From positions 1-32,634 of the forward strand of contig CAJYAP010000012.1 of assembly GCA_913065025.1 (NCBI GenBank): a stretch of 32,634 bases of DNA, in the 5' to 3' direction. How positions within the stretch are numbered: position 1 is the stretch's first letter; each line of letters opens with the position of its first letter. The stretch comes from an uncultured Gammaproteobacteria bacterium. GTDB lineage: Bacteria; Pseudomonadota; Gammaproteobacteria; Poriferisulfidales; GCA-002705445. Below are positions 9,664-18,959 of the stretch, in pieces. The position numbers were made by a program, and so were the translations under genes. The notes under the pieces are model-generated. The model saw nothing but the letters and a program-made list of their open reading frames with translations, ran no database searches and was not told the origin of the DNA.

Positions 9664-10548
9664 TTACACTAATATTTTTTTTGGTAATAGCTCTAGGTTT
9701 TTATTAATTTCACCTATTCCCATAAAAATATTATCCGGATTGTAAATTTTAACAACTTTACATGCTTTTTTGTTAATTTCTACCTTATTGCCATGCAAAA
9801 TCTTTTTTGTGTCGTTCTCAGAAATATGACATGAGGGTATATTTTCAATTAATAAATCAATATTTATTATATACTTATTATATATTTCTTCATCTGAACT
9901 TAATAAAAAGTTATCTAATTTTACCGTTTTTGATAATTCAATGTCATTTATTTTAGTTCTTACTAACTTGGCAACTAAAGCTCCACACCCAATTTCTTTT
10001 CCTATTTGTTCTGCTAATACTCTTATATATGTTCCTTTTGAGCATTTAACATTTAAAGATAAATGATTTTCATCAAAAACTTTTAACTTAATACTATGAA
10101 TAGTAACTAGCCTGCTTGGTCTGTCAATCTCTAAACCTTTTCTAGCGTATTCATATAAGCGCTTTCCATTATGTTTTAACGCAGAGTACATTGGTGGAGT
10201 TTGTTTTATTGTACCCATAAATTTTTTTTCAATTTTCTTTAGATCTATATTTTTTATGTCCGTAAAAAAATTATCACAAGTAATTTCTCCGTCTAAATCT
10301 CCAGTTGTAGAAGCCTCACCTATTCTAATTAAAACATCATAAGATTTGTCAGCGTTAAGAAACATTGAGCATAATTTTGTAGCTTTGTTAAAAAATATTA
10401 TTAAAAGACCACTCGCTAAGGGATCCAATGTTCCAGAAAAACCAGCTTTTTTTTGGTTTAACTTTTTTTTTACTTTTTTAAGGGCATCGTTAGATGAAAT
10501 TCCTGAAGGTTTATTTAAAAGAATGCAGCTTTGATTAAAATTTAACAT
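9664..10548 (-). CDS. truB: tRNA pseudouridine(55) synthase
   Basis: TruB makes pseudouridine 55 in the T-loop of tRNAs and also acts as a tRNA folding chaperone. The 294-residue protein starts with the LLNKPSGISSNDAL motif. The catalytic Asp42 lies in GTLDPLASG, and the PPMYSALKHNGKRLYEYARKG and CSKGTYIRVLAEQIG motifs are present. A short C-terminal PUA-like part follows. The residue five before the catalytic Asp is Phe37 (AGFSGTLD), where the family has a conserved His (His43 of E. coli). The gene starts 2 bp after the rbfA stop, within the rimP-nusA-infB-rbfA-truB operon. Confidence 0.96.
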   Translation of the reverse strand: MLNFNQSCILLNKPSGISSNDALKKVKKKLNQKKAGFSGTLDPLASGLLIIFFNKATKLCSMFLNADKSYDVLIRIGEASTTGDLDGEITCDNFFTDIKNIDLKKIEKKFMGTIKQTPPMYSALKHNGKRLYEYARKGLEIDRPSRLVTIHSIKLKVFDENHLSLNVKCSKGTYIRVLAEQIGKEIGCGALVAKLVRTKINDIELSKTVKLDNFLLSSDEEIYNKYIINIDLLIENIPSCHISENDTKKILHGNKVEINKKACKVVKIYNPDNIFMGIGEINKNLELLPKKILV

Positions 10549-10550
10549 TG

Positions 10551-10916
10551 CTAATTCAAACTTTTATTTATTAACTCTTCCAAATCAAAAGCTTTTGACT
10601 CAGTATCATCGAAAATAAACCTTAAGTTTGGTACAGACCTTAAATTTGAGCTCTTAGATAACTTTCTTTTAAAAAATAATTTTGAAGAATTGATAGCTTT
10701 TGTTAATGATTCTATTTCGTCTTGGTTCTTATTTTTATGATTAAAAATAATAAAATAAATTTTTGCATGTTTAAGATCTTTAGAAATTTCTACATCAGTT
10801 ATTACAGCATCTTTTATTCTAGGATCATTAATATCACTTTTAATAATTTGAGCTATCTCTTTTCTTATAACTGAGCCTATTCTATGTATTCGTTGATTAT
10901 CAGAATCATATTTCAT
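10551..10916 (-). CDS. rbfA: Ribosome-binding factor A
   Basis: RbfA binds the 30S subunit during late maturation of the 16S rRNA 5' end and helps cold adaptation. The 121 residues show the KH-like family pattern: RIGSVIRKEIAQII, then DPRIKDAVITDVEISKDLKHAKIYF, then LRSVPNLRFIFDD near the end. Its ATG shares one base with the infB stop (TAATG), and truB follows after 2 bp. Translational coupling across infB-rbfA-truB is therefore likely. Confidence 0.96.
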   Translation of the reverse strand: MKYDSDNQRIHRIGSVIRKEIAQIIKSDINDPRIKDAVITDVEISKDLKHAKIYFIIFNHKNKNQDEIESLTKAINSSKLFFKRKLSKSSNLRSVPNLRFIFDDTESKAFDLEELINKSLN

Positions 10917-13369
10917 TATTCTATTTGTCTTGCGACCTCTATTCTTTGGAATACCTCAATATTATCACCAGGTTTTACATCATTATAATTTTTAACAGCT
11001 ATTCCGCATTCTGTACCTAATTTTACTTCTTTTACATCATCTTTATGTCTTCTGAGTGACTCAAGCTCACCCTCATAAATTACAATGTTATCTCTTAAAA
11101 CCCTTATCGGGTTACCTTTTTTCATTATACCCTCAACTACTTGGCAACCTGCAACAGCTCCCATTGCTGAAGATTTAAAAACATCCTTAACTTCAGCGAG
11201 TCCTAAAATTTCTTCTTTAGTGTCAGGTGAAAGTAATCCACTCATTCCAGCTTTAACATCATCAATCAAATTATAAATAATACTATAATATCTTAAATCA
11301 ATTTTTTTCTCGTCTACTGACCTTTTAGCTTGACTGTCAGCCCTAACGTTGAAACCCAAAATCATTGCATTTGATGCTTCAGCTAACGCTATGTCTGACT
11401 CATTAATTGCTCCTGCAGAGGAACTAATAATTTTAACCATAACTTCGTCTGTATTTAATTTTAAAAGAGATTCACATATAGCTTGTGAGCTACCTTGAAC
11501 ATCGGTTTTCAATAATATGTTAAATGTTGGAATTTCACCTTTCTTTAAATTACTAAATATATTGTCTAATGTTGGAGCTTGATATTGCGAGGCAAATTTA
11601 TTATCTCTAATTTTTGTCTTTCTAAATTCTGCTATTTCTCTTATTTTTTTATCATTTACAGCTGACAAAACCTCGTCTCCAACTTCTGGGGCTCCTGATA
11701 AACCTAAGATCACAGCTGGAGTTGAAGGTGTTGCATTATCTATTCTTTTTCCACTTTGATCAATCATTGCTCTAATTCTACCAAACTCTTTTCCACATAA
11801 AATATTATCACCTACATTCATACAACCTTTCTGTATTAAAACAGTTGCAGTTGCTCCTTTTCCTTTATCTAGAGCAGACTCTAATACAATACCTGTAGCA
11901 GAACCTTTTGATATAGCTTTAAGCTCAAGCACCTCAGATAGTAAAGATATTGATTCTAATAAATTATCAATACCAGTCCCTTCCTTTGCTGAAACCTCTA
12001 CAAAAATATTTTCACCACCCCACTCTTCTGGAATAACCTCATATTTTGTTAATTCTGTTTTTACATTTTCTACATTTGCTCCTTCTTTATCTATTTTATT
12101 TACAGCAACTATTATTGGAACTCCTGCAGCTTTAGAATGCTCGATAGCTTCTATAGTTTGAGGTTTTACACCGTCATCTGCAGCCACTACCAAAATTACA
12201 ATATCTGTACAATTTGCTCCACGAGCCCTCATAGAGGTAAACGCTGCGTGCCCAGGAGTATCAAGAAAGGTTAGTAAACCATGCTGAGTTTCAACTTGAT
12301 AAGCTCCAATATGTTGGGTAATACCTCCAGCTTCTCCAGAAGCAACTCTACTTGCTCTAATATAATCTAATAACGATGTTTTACCATGATCAACATGTCC
12401 CATAATTGTAATAGCTGGAGGTCTAGATTCTAATTCATATTTATCTTCGGGCTCTATCGTTAATAAGTTTTTTTCAATATTTTCGAAATCAATAGTTTTT
12501 GCTTTATGACCCATTTCTTCTATAACTAAAGTAGCTGTATCCTGATCTAATGATTCGTTAATAGTTGCCATAACACCCATTTTCATAAGAGTTTTTATAA
12601 CTTCAGCTGATTTTACAGATATTGCTGATGAAATTTCTGAAACAGAAATGAATTCTCCCAGCTCAACAGTATGAATCACAGGTTCAGTTGGTTTTTCGAA
12701 TTGGTGTTTTTCATCGCCATCACCTTTGACTTTCTTAGGTGATTTTCTTCTAATAACTCTATTTTCATCTGATATATGGATTTTTTTTCTTCTGCTTTTA
12801 GATTTTATAACAACATTACTTTTTTCATTATTAACAAATTTTGTTTTTAGTTTCTTTTTTTTCTTTTTATTATTATTTTCAGAGCCAGAATCTTCTTCTA
12901 TAGAAGGGTCTGGCAATACAATATTTTCTTTTTCAGAAACTTGTATATCTTTTTCAACACTAACGCTATCTTCACTCTCTAAAGAATTGACTTCATTCCT
13001 GATATTACTATCTTCCTGAGGTTCGCTGCTGGAAATTTCTTCTAAATTTTGTTCCTTTTTTGGCTCTAGTTTTTCTGTTACCTGATTATTTTTTTTGGAA
13101 AAAACTTTTTTCTTTCTTACTACAACTTTTGTTTTTTGTTTTTGCTCTTCTTTATTTTCTTCAGTATGAATTTCTTTTATTACCGGTGTTGAATTTTTTT
13201 TTATATTTTGATTATTTCTTACATAATTTAATAATTGCATTTTTTCATCATCACTAATTAAGTCATTCTCATTTTTTTTATTTACACCAGCTAGCTCTAA
13301 CTGATCCATTAAACGATTTACAGGTAGTCCAACTGTTTTTGAAAAATCTTTAACCGTGATATCTGTCAT
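10916..13369 (-). CDS. infB: Translation initiation factor IF-2
   Basis: IF-2 is the GTPase that brings fMet-tRNA to the 30S subunit and promotes subunit joining. The 817 residues begin with one IF2 N-domain (residues 1-52, [19 protein letters not shown]). A low-complexity, Lys/Glu/Ser-rich linker follows (about 55-225, including a run of six lysines). A second N-type subdomain (about 237-290) and the G domain come next. GTPase motifs are GHVDHGKTS (324-332), DTPGH (370-374) and NKID (424-427). Domains II, III and the fMet-tRNA-binding C2 domain complete it. It starts 3 bp after nusA and overlaps rbfA by one base. Confidence 0.98.
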   Translation of the reverse strand: MTDITVKDFSKTVGLPVNRLMDQLELAGVNKKNENDLISDDEKMQLLNYVRNNQNIKKNSTPVIKEIHTEENKEEQKQKTKVVVRKKKVFSKKNNQVTEKLEPKKEQNLEEISSSEPQEDSNIRNEVNSLESEDSVSVEKDIQVSEKENIVLPDPSIEEDSGSENNNKKKKKKLKTKFVNNEKSNVVIKSKSRRKKIHISDENRVIRRKSPKKVKGDGDEKHQFEKPTEPVIHTVELGEFISVSEISSAISVKSAEVIKTLMKMGVMATINESLDQDTATLVIEEMGHKAKTIDFENIEKNLLTIEPEDKYELESRPPAITIMGHVDHGKTSLLDYIRASRVASGEAGGITQHIGAYQVETQHGLLTFLDTPGHAAFTSMRARGANCTDIVILVVAADDGVKPQTIEAIEHSKAAGVPIIVAVNKIDKEGANVENVKTELTKYEVIPEEWGGENIFVEVSAKEGTGIDNLLESISLLSEVLELKAISKGSATGIVLESALDKGKGATATVLIQKGCMNVGDNILCGKEFGRIRAMIDQSGKRIDNATPSTPAVILGLSGAPEVGDEVLSAVNDKKIREIAEFRKTKIRDNKFASQYQAPTLDNIFSNLKKGEIPTFNILLKTDVQGSSQAICESLLKLNTDEVMVKIISSSAGAINESDIALAEASNAMILGFNVRADSQAKRSVDEKKIDLRYYSIIYNLIDDVKAGMSGLLSPDTKEEILGLAEVKDVFKSSAMGAVAGCQVVEGIMKKGNPIRVLRDNIVIYEGELESLRRHKDDVKEVKLGTECGIAVKNYNDVKPGDNIEVFQRIEVARQIE

Positions 13370-13372
13370 TTT

Positions 13373-14869
13373 TTATTTTGTTCCTTCTAGCATAGGTGCT
13401 CTTGCTGTCATAATTAATTTACCAGCTACTTCTTCAGTCATATTTGTAATTGGCATCAACTCATCTATTGATTGATCTGCTAAATCATTAATTGTTATTA
13501 TTCCCCTACATGCAAGCTCAAAAGCTAAGTCATTTGTCATGCCTTGCATTTCTAGTAATGCTTTTGATGGCTCAGCATCCATATTTAAAGATTCAGGATT
13601 TATTGCCTGCTTTAGCAAGTAATCTCTAGCTTTATTTCTTATTTCTTCAACAATATTTTCGTCGAGCGCTTCAATTTCCGTCATATCCTTTGGTGGAGCG
13701 TACGCAATTTCATCAATACTCGAAAATCCTTCTTGAGATAAAACTAGAGCAATTTCTGGTGTAATCTCTAAATACTTGACAAAATTTTCGCTGATTGCTT
13801 GAGTTTCAGCTTCGCTCTTCTCGTCAACTTGACCCTCTGTCATAACATTTAAGTCCCACCCTGTTAATTGACTTGCAAGTTTGACATTTTGCCCACCTCT
13901 ACCAATTGCTTGTGACAATTTCTCCTCTTCTACTGCAATATCCATGCTTTTAGAGTCTTCATCCATTACTATAGATAGCACAGTTGCAGGTGACATAGCA
14001 TTTATGACAAACTGTGCTGGATTTTCATCCCATAATATAATATCGATTCTTTCCCCAGCTATTTCATTGGAAACTGACTGAACCCTTGATCCTCTCATAC
14101 CAACACATGCTCCAACAGGATCCAATCTTGGGTCGTTAGATTTTACAGCTATTTTTGCTCTAACACCTGGATCTCTTGCAGCACTTAAAATTTCAATCAA
14201 GTCTTGCCCAACTTCAGGGACTTCCATACTAAATAAATTAATCAAAAATTCTGGGTGTGTTCTAGATAAAAATAATTGCGGGCCCTTTGCTTCTGCTCTA
14301 ACTTCTTTTAGAAAAGCTCTAACTCTATCTCCATTTCTAATTGCCTCTCTTGGAATAAGGTCATCTTTTTCTATAAAACCTTCAGTGTTATTTCCTAAAT
14401 CTATTAAAACACCGTTATGTTCTACACGTTTAACAATACCCATTATTAACTCACCAACTTTACTTTCAAAAGATTCTACAATTCTTAGTCTCTCTGCCTC
14501 TCTAACCTTTTGAACTATAACTTGTTTAGCAGTATGTGCAGCTATTCTTCCAAATGGTACAGATTCTATTTCTTCTTCAATTGAATCACCTATCTCTATT
14601 TCATCATGTTGTTTTGTTGCGTAAGCATGCAGTATCTGAGCGTCTGGTGAAGTAAATTCTGGGTCATCATCAGACAGAACAATCCATCTTCTATATGTTG
14701 TATAATCTCCAGTAACTCTATCTATGGAAACTCTAACATCAACTTCTTTGGAATATTTTTTTCTTGTAGCTGTTGCTAAAGCAATTTCTATTGCATTAAA
14801 AATAATTTCTTTATCTACACCTTTTTCATTTGAAACTGCATCAACTACATTTAAAATCTCTTTACTCAT
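13373..14869 (-). CDS. nusA: Transcription termination/antitermination factor NusA
   Basis: NusA binds RNA polymerase and modulates pausing, intrinsic termination and antitermination. The 498-residue length matches the long gammaproteobacterial form. It has an N-terminal RNAP-binding domain (about 1-125), an S1 domain (about 138-201, LIMGIVKRVEHNGVLIDLG) and two KH domains (the second with SQAIGRGGQNVKLASQL). Two C-terminal helix-hairpin acidic repeats follow, SQEGFSSIDEIA... and CRGIITINDLA.... GGAGAG lies about 8 bases before the ATG. It follows rimP by 15 bp. In E. coli NusA represses its own operon; the tandem terminators before rimP here suggest a similar loop. Confidence 0.98.
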   Translation of the reverse strand: MSKEILNVVDAVSNEKGVDKEIIFNAIEIALATATRKKYSKEVDVRVSIDRVTGDYTTYRRWIVLSDDDPEFTSPDAQILHAYATKQHDEIEIGDSIEEEIESVPFGRIAAHTAKQVIVQKVREAERLRIVESFESKVGELIMGIVKRVEHNGVLIDLGNNTEGFIEKDDLIPREAIRNGDRVRAFLKEVRAEAKGPQLFLSRTHPEFLINLFSMEVPEVGQDLIEILSAARDPGVRAKIAVKSNDPRLDPVGACVGMRGSRVQSVSNEIAGERIDIILWDENPAQFVINAMSPATVLSIVMDEDSKSMDIAVEEEKLSQAIGRGGQNVKLASQLTGWDLNVMTEGQVDEKSEAETQAISENFVKYLEITPEIALVLSQEGFSSIDEIAYAPPKDMTEIEALDENIVEEIRNKARDYLLKQAINPESLNMDAEPSKALLEMQGMTNDLAFELACRGIITINDLADQSIDELMPITNMTEEVAGKLIMTARAPMLEGTK

Positions 14870-14884
14870 TTTAATCTCTCCAGA

Positions 14885-15325
14885 TTATATCTTTAATCTT
14901 GCGCTATCTATAGAATCATATTTAATTTCATAACTTTCTTTATCGTCATTAATAACCACGTGATCATCTGTTACTCTTACTATAATACCTCTAATATTTT
15001 TCCTACTTTTTACTAACCATTTAAGCTTTACTTTTACACCTTTATTAAGATACCTATTAAAATGATCTTGTGTTATTAAAACTCTATCAAATCCTGGCGA
15101 AGAAACTTCTAATACATAGTCAGGGTCGCATAGCTCCTCAGTATCCAGAAGATGAGACACTTGGTAACTCACTTTCTCGCAATCATCAATTCTGATACCC
15201 TTCTCACTATCTATATATAATGTAAATTTTAAAGAATTATTTTGCTGTCCAATACTTAAACCCCACATATCATATCCCAATGATGATACAATTGGTCTTA
15301 CCAACTCTGTAATTTCATTTTTCAA
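14885..15325 (-). CDS. rimP: Ribosome maturation factor RimP
   Basis: RimP assists 30S subunit assembly, in particular the head and central pseudoknot region. The 146 residues show the DUF150 family signatures: an N-terminal alpha-beta domain (LVRPIVSSLGYDMWG, FTLYIDSEKGI, DDCEKVSYQVSHLLD) and LEVSSPGFDRVL, then an SH3-like C-terminal half. It is the first gene of the nusA-infB operon. No clear Shine-Dalgarno sequence stands before the ATG (the leader reads GATTTTAATTG), which is odd for a lead gene. A predicted promoter and two terminators lie in the 229-bp gap upstream. Confidence 0.95.
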   Translation of the reverse strand: MKNEITELVRPIVSSLGYDMWGLSIGQQNNSLKFTLYIDSEKGIRIDDCEKVSYQVSHLLDTEELCDPDYVLEVSSPGFDRVLITQDHFNRYLNKGVKVKLKWLVKSRKNIRGIIVRVTDDHVVINDDKESYEIKYDSIDSARLKI

Positions 15326-15368
15326 TTAAAATCTACCTACCTATTCTTAATAATTTAACTCTTAGACG

Positions 15369-15388
15369 AAAAAAACCCCATATAGGGG
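15369..15388 (-). terminator. Intrinsic terminator 2 upstream of rimP
   Basis: On the minus strand CCCC-TATAT-GGGG is followed directly by seven Ts. The stem is short (4 bp) but all G-C. It lies 43 bp before the rimP start and just downstream of a second terminator, so it could end typA transcription or attenuate rimP-nusA-infB. Confidence 0.65.
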
Positions 15389-15392
15389 CTCT

Positions 15393-15413
15393 AAAAAATT
15401 CCCTTAAAAGGGA
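15393..15413 (-). terminator. Intrinsic terminator 1 upstream of rimP
   Basis: On the minus strand TCCCT-TTTA-AGGGA (5-bp stem, tetraloop) is followed by A and six Ts. It is the first of two tandem hairpins between the predicted promoter at 15444-15472 and rimP. Its 3' arm (AGGG) can in principle pair with the 5' arm of terminator 2 (CCCT), an alternative fold that would break both. Confidence 0.65.
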
Positions 15414-15443
15414 CCTAATAGTATCTAACAATTTACTTCTTAT

Positions 15444-15472
15444 AGTATATTTTGGAAAGCATCAAACATCAA
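15444..15472 (-). promoter_or_regulatory. Predicted promoter of the rimP-nusA-infB operon
   Basis: On the minus strand TTGATG (15472-15467; four of six matches) is followed after 17 bp by TATACT (15449-15444; five of six matches). It lies 86 bp past the typA stop and about 120 bp before rimP. RNA from it would cross two intrinsic terminators within about 70 bases, giving either a short RNA or an attenuated operon mRNA. Confidence 0.5.
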
Positions 15473-15554
15473 CATATTTAAAAATGTCATTATTTTCATA
15501 TATTTCCAGTGAAACTTTACAAATATATTTAGTTATTAAAAATAGTGTTCGAAT

Positions 15555-17381
15555 CTAATTTTCAGCCTGCTCTCTAAGGTTTCTTTTTCGCTCGTTAGGA
15601 TCTAAATATCTTTTTCTAAGTCTAAGGCTTTCTGGCGTAACTTCTAAAAGTTCATCCTCATTTATGTATGACATCATTTGTTCTAAAGACATAATTCTTG
15701 GAGGAACTAATGTGACAGCTTTGTCGGTTCCAGATGCTCTGACGTTTGTAAGTTGTTTTCCTTTTAAGACATTAATAGCTAAATCATTTTCCTTGCTGTG
15801 CTCCCCAACTATCATTCCCTGATAAACTTTTGCTTGAGGCTCTACAAACATTATTCCACTTGACTGTAAATTGAAAATTGCATAAGCAACCGCAGTTCCA
15901 GTTTCTGTAGATATTAAAGCACCATTTCTTCTAGAACCCATTTCGCCTTTAAATTTTCCGTATGAATGAAAGACTCTGTTAATAACTCCAGTTCCTCTCG
16001 TATCAGTTAAAAATCTACTTTGGTATCCAATTAATCCTCTCGATGGAGCTAAAAATATTAAACGCACTTTATCACCTTCAGCTGATTTCATATCAATCAT
16101 TTCGGATTTTCTTTGATTCATTCCGTCAATAACGGTACTAGAAAACTCCTTATCTACGTCTATTGTTACTTCTTCTATAGGCTCAAGCTTATTATTTTCT
16201 GAATCGGTTTTATATAATACATTTGGTCTTGAAACTGTTAATTCAAATCCCTCCCTTCTCATTTGCTCAACTAAAACTCCCAGCTGAAGCTCGCCTCTAC
16301 CTCCAATTTCAAAAGCATCTTTGTTATCATTCTCAGAGAATGTTATAGCTACATTAACTTCTGCTTCAGCCATAAGTCTCTCCCTAATAACAGTTGATGT
16401 TACTTTTTTTCCTTCTAAACCTGCTAACGGTGAATCGTTAACTAAAATCGTTACTGACATTGTAGGTGGATCTATTGGAGTAGATTGAATTGGGGTTGAC
16501 ACTTCTGAATCACATATGGTGTCTGCAACTGATGTTTTAGTTAGGCCAGCTATACAGATTATATCGCCAGCATGGACTTCATTTACAGGAACTCTTTCAG
16601 CACCATTAAACCTTAATAATTTCGTTAGTCTTCCTGTTTCGACAGTTTCTCCATCTAAGTTTATTGATTTAACACTATCATTAACTTTTGCTGAGCCTTG
16701 CTCCACTCTTCCTATTAAACATCTACCAAGATATGGATCTGAGTCTAAAAGTGTAGATAACATTGCAAAGGGTTTTTCTGCTTCTATTTTAGGAGGAGAA
16801 ACATAATCTAATATTAAGTTTAAAAGTGCATGCAAATCTTTTCTTTCGTCAGTAAGTTCTGCGACACACCAACCATCTCTTCCTGAGGCATACATTATTG
16901 GAAAATCTAATTGCTCATCATTTGCATCTAAAGAAACAAATAAATCAAATACCTCATCAATAACCTCATCTGGTCTTCCATCAGGTCTATCAACCTTATT
17001 AATTATAACTATTGGCTTTAACCCTTGAGCTAAAGCTTTTCCAAGGACAAACTTTGTCTGTGGCATTGGTCCTTCTGCAGCGTCTGTAAGAAGAATTACA
17101 CCATCAGCCATACCTAAAACTCTTTCAACTTCTCCACCAAAATCGGCATGACCAGGTGTATCTATTATATTAATTCTAGTTTCTTTCCAATTTACAGATG
17201 TAGGCTTAGCAAGAATCGTAATACCTCTTTCTTTTTCTAAATCCCCTGAATCCATCAATCTTTCTTCCACCTGTTGATTTTCCCTAAATGTACCACTCTG
17301 CTTTAGAATGGAATCAATTAAAGTAGTTTTGCCATGATCAACATGAGCGATAATAGCGATGTTTCGCATATCTTCCGACAT
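15555..17381 (-). CDS. typA: Ribosome-binding GTPase TypA/BipA
   Basis: TypA (BipA) is a translational GTPase related to EF-G/LepA, linked to 50S assembly and to stress or cold growth. The chosen start gives 608 residues. GTPase motifs are HVDHGKTT (13-20), DTPGHADFGG (74-83) and NKVD (128-131), with the EF-Tu-like, EF-G-like and TypA-specific C-terminal domains after them (GRGELQLGVLVEQMRREGFEL; GTGVINRVFHSYGKFKG). The ATG at 17381 is preferred because AGGTG lies 5 bases before it. An in-frame GTG two codons earlier (17387) lies inside that element. It sits between tRNA-fMet and rimP; I recall typA usually being elsewhere in gammaproteobacteria. Confidence 0.96.
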   Translation of the reverse strand: MSEDMRNIAIIAHVDHGKTTLIDSILKQSGTFRENQQVEERLMDSGDLEKERGITILAKPTSVNWKETRINIIDTPGHADFGGEVERVLGMADGVILLTDAAEGPMPQTKFVLGKALAQGLKPIVIINKVDRPDGRPDEVIDEVFDLFVSLDANDEQLDFPIMYASGRDGWCVAELTDERKDLHALLNLILDYVSPPKIEAEKPFAMLSTLLDSDPYLGRCLIGRVEQGSAKVNDSVKSINLDGETVETGRLTKLLRFNGAERVPVNEVHAGDIICIAGLTKTSVADTICDSEVSTPIQSTPIDPPTMSVTILVNDSPLAGLEGKKVTSTVIRERLMAEAEVNVAITFSENDNKDAFEIGGRGELQLGVLVEQMRREGFELTVSRPNVLYKTDSENNKLEPIEEVTIDVDKEFSSTVIDGMNQRKSEMIDMKSAEGDKVRLIFLAPSRGLIGYQSRFLTDTRGTGVINRVFHSYGKFKGEMGSRRNGALISTETGTAVAYAIFNLQSSGIMFVEPQAKVYQGMIVGEHSKENDLAINVLKGKQLTNVRASGTDKAVTLVPPRIMSLEQMMSYINEDELLEVTPESLRLRKRYLDPNERKRNLREQAEN

Positions 17382-17412
17382 AAGCACCTATAAAATAATA
17401 AAAGAATTTAAT

Positions 17413-17489
<77 letters not shown>

Positions 17490-17501
17490 CCGTATGTATG
17501 G

Positions 17502-17529
17502 AGTTTACTTAAGTAATATAATTTATCAA
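17502..17529 (-). promoter_or_regulatory. Possible promoter of tRNA-fMet (and typA)
   Basis: On the minus strand TTGATA (17529-17524; five of six -35 matches) overlaps the nuoN stop codon. It is followed after 16 bp by TAAACT (17507-17502; four of six matches). The mature tRNA would begin 13 bases further, a normal distance. The alternative is read-through from nuo. Confidence 0.35.
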
Positions 17530-18959
17530 GTAAGTATCTCAAAAACATACTTGAAAATAGAATCTGGAAACAAGAATACCAATATAATTGAAGCAGGAAT
17601 TAAAGATAAAATAAATAAACTAAAATTACCTCTGACATTTATTAGACTATTACTGCCACTCTCAAAAAACATAAACCAGATTACTCTGAGGTAGTAATAC
17701 AAGCCTATAACTGTCATTAAAACAACAACAACCGCTGCTAATATTAATCCTCTGTCTACTAGTGCATCAAGAACAAGATATTTAGCATAAAAGCCAATAG
17801 TTAATGGTATGCCAGCAGTTGATAACAAAGTTATCATTAGCAAAATTGAAACATATCCTGAACGAGAAGAAAAGCCTTTGAAGTCATTTATATAAATCAA
17901 ATCAAATTTCTTAGATGATATAAAAGTTACTATTGATATGGCAGAAACTATGGTGACTGCATATGAGATTACATAAAAAGCTGCTATAGAAAAATTATTA
18001 TTAATTGCTGAAAAAATACCTAAAAATATAAATCCTGCATTAGCAACACCAGAATAAGCTAACATCCTCATAATTTTTTTTTGAGCTAACGCAAATAAAT
18101 TACCCACGAGTATAGAAAATATTCCTAATAAAAGAAGTAGTTTTGAAAAGTTATCATTATTAATAATAGGGTTATCCTCAAGGAATCTATATGTTAATAC
18201 AAAAAAAGCAATTTTAGGAATTGAAGCAATAAAATTTGTTATTGGTAATGGCGATCCTTCATAAACATCAGGTAACCACATATGAAAAGGAGCTACTGCA
18301 AATTTAAAAGCAACACCAATAAATATTAATACGTATGAAAATAAGTATAAATTTGATTCATCGTATGAAATTAAGTATTTAGAGATATCTGAAATTGATA
18401 AAGTACCAGTAATGCCATATAAATAAGAGAATCCAAATAATATGATACCTGATGCAATAGTACTTAATACAAAATATTTGATTGCTGCTTCACTAGATAA
18501 AATACTTGATCTATTTAAAGCAATTAAAGAATATAAGCTTAATGAAGATAACTCTATCCCAAGGAAAAGAACTATTAAATTGTTTGAAGATATAATTATA
18601 AAACAGCCTAATAAGGCAAAAATTAACAAAGAATAAAACTCTCCTGTAATTATCTTTTTATCTTTTAAATAATTTCTAGATATCAATATTTGTACTAAAA
18701 ATATGAAATAACAAATATGTTTAAAAAAATCTGTCACATTAGTTTTTATAATAGAGTTATTAAAAAGAAGTGAAGAAGTAATAGTTTGGTTCTGAAGACT
18801 GACTATAAAGGCTACTATAACTGATAATACAGCTAAGTGAAAAACGTACTTACTTGAAAATTTAAATAACCCGGCCAATAATATAACCATAGACATTATA
18901 AATAATATAATTTCTGGGATAAAGTTTAATAAACTTGTAATTGTATTTTCTATAATCAT
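17526..18959 (-). CDS. nuoN: NADH-quinone oxidoreductase subunit N
   Basis: NuoN is one of three antiporter-like proton-pumping subunits in the membrane arm of complex I. The 477 residues form about 14 hydrophobic helices. The key glutamate is Glu136 in LGIELSSLSLYSL, matching Glu133 of E. coli. The discontinuous-helix region FKFAVAPFHMWLPDVYEGSPLPI carries the conserved Lys and the WLPD signature. The start overlaps the nuoM stop by four bases (ATGA). It is the last nuo gene, and its stop overlaps a possible promoter for tRNA-fMet. Confidence 0.97.
   Translation of the reverse strand: MIIENTITSLLNFIPEIILFIMSMVILLAGLFKFSSKYVFHLAVLSVIVAFIVSLQNQTITSSLLFNNSIIKTNVTDFFKHICYFIFLVQILISRNYLKDKKIITGEFYSLLIFALLGCFIIISSNNLIVLFLGIELSSLSLYSLIALNRSSILSSEAAIKYFVLSTIASGIILFGFSYLYGITGTLSISDISKYLISYDESNLYLFSYVLIFIGVAFKFAVAPFHMWLPDVYEGSPLPITNFIASIPKIAFFVLTYRFLEDNPIINNDNFSKLLLLLGIFSILVGNLFALAQKKIMRMLAYSGVANAGFIFLGIFSAINNNFSIAAFYVISYAVTIVSAISIVTFISSKKFDLIYINDFKGFSSRSGYVSILLMITLLSTAGIPLTIGFYAKYLVLDALVDRGLILAAVVVVLMTVIGLYYYLRVIWFMFFESGSNSLINVRGNFSLFILSLIPASIILVFLFPDSIFKYVFEILT

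Noticed and set aside
12726-13019. Phe/Leu-rich plus-strand frame opposite infB
   Set aside because: It mirrors the Lys/Glu-rich IF-2 linker; the apparent membrane character is an artefact of reading the opposite strand.
12841-13200. Low-complexity Lys/Glu tract in infB as a repeat or frameshift
   Set aside because: IF-2 linkers are naturally low in complexity, and the frame continues intact on both sides.
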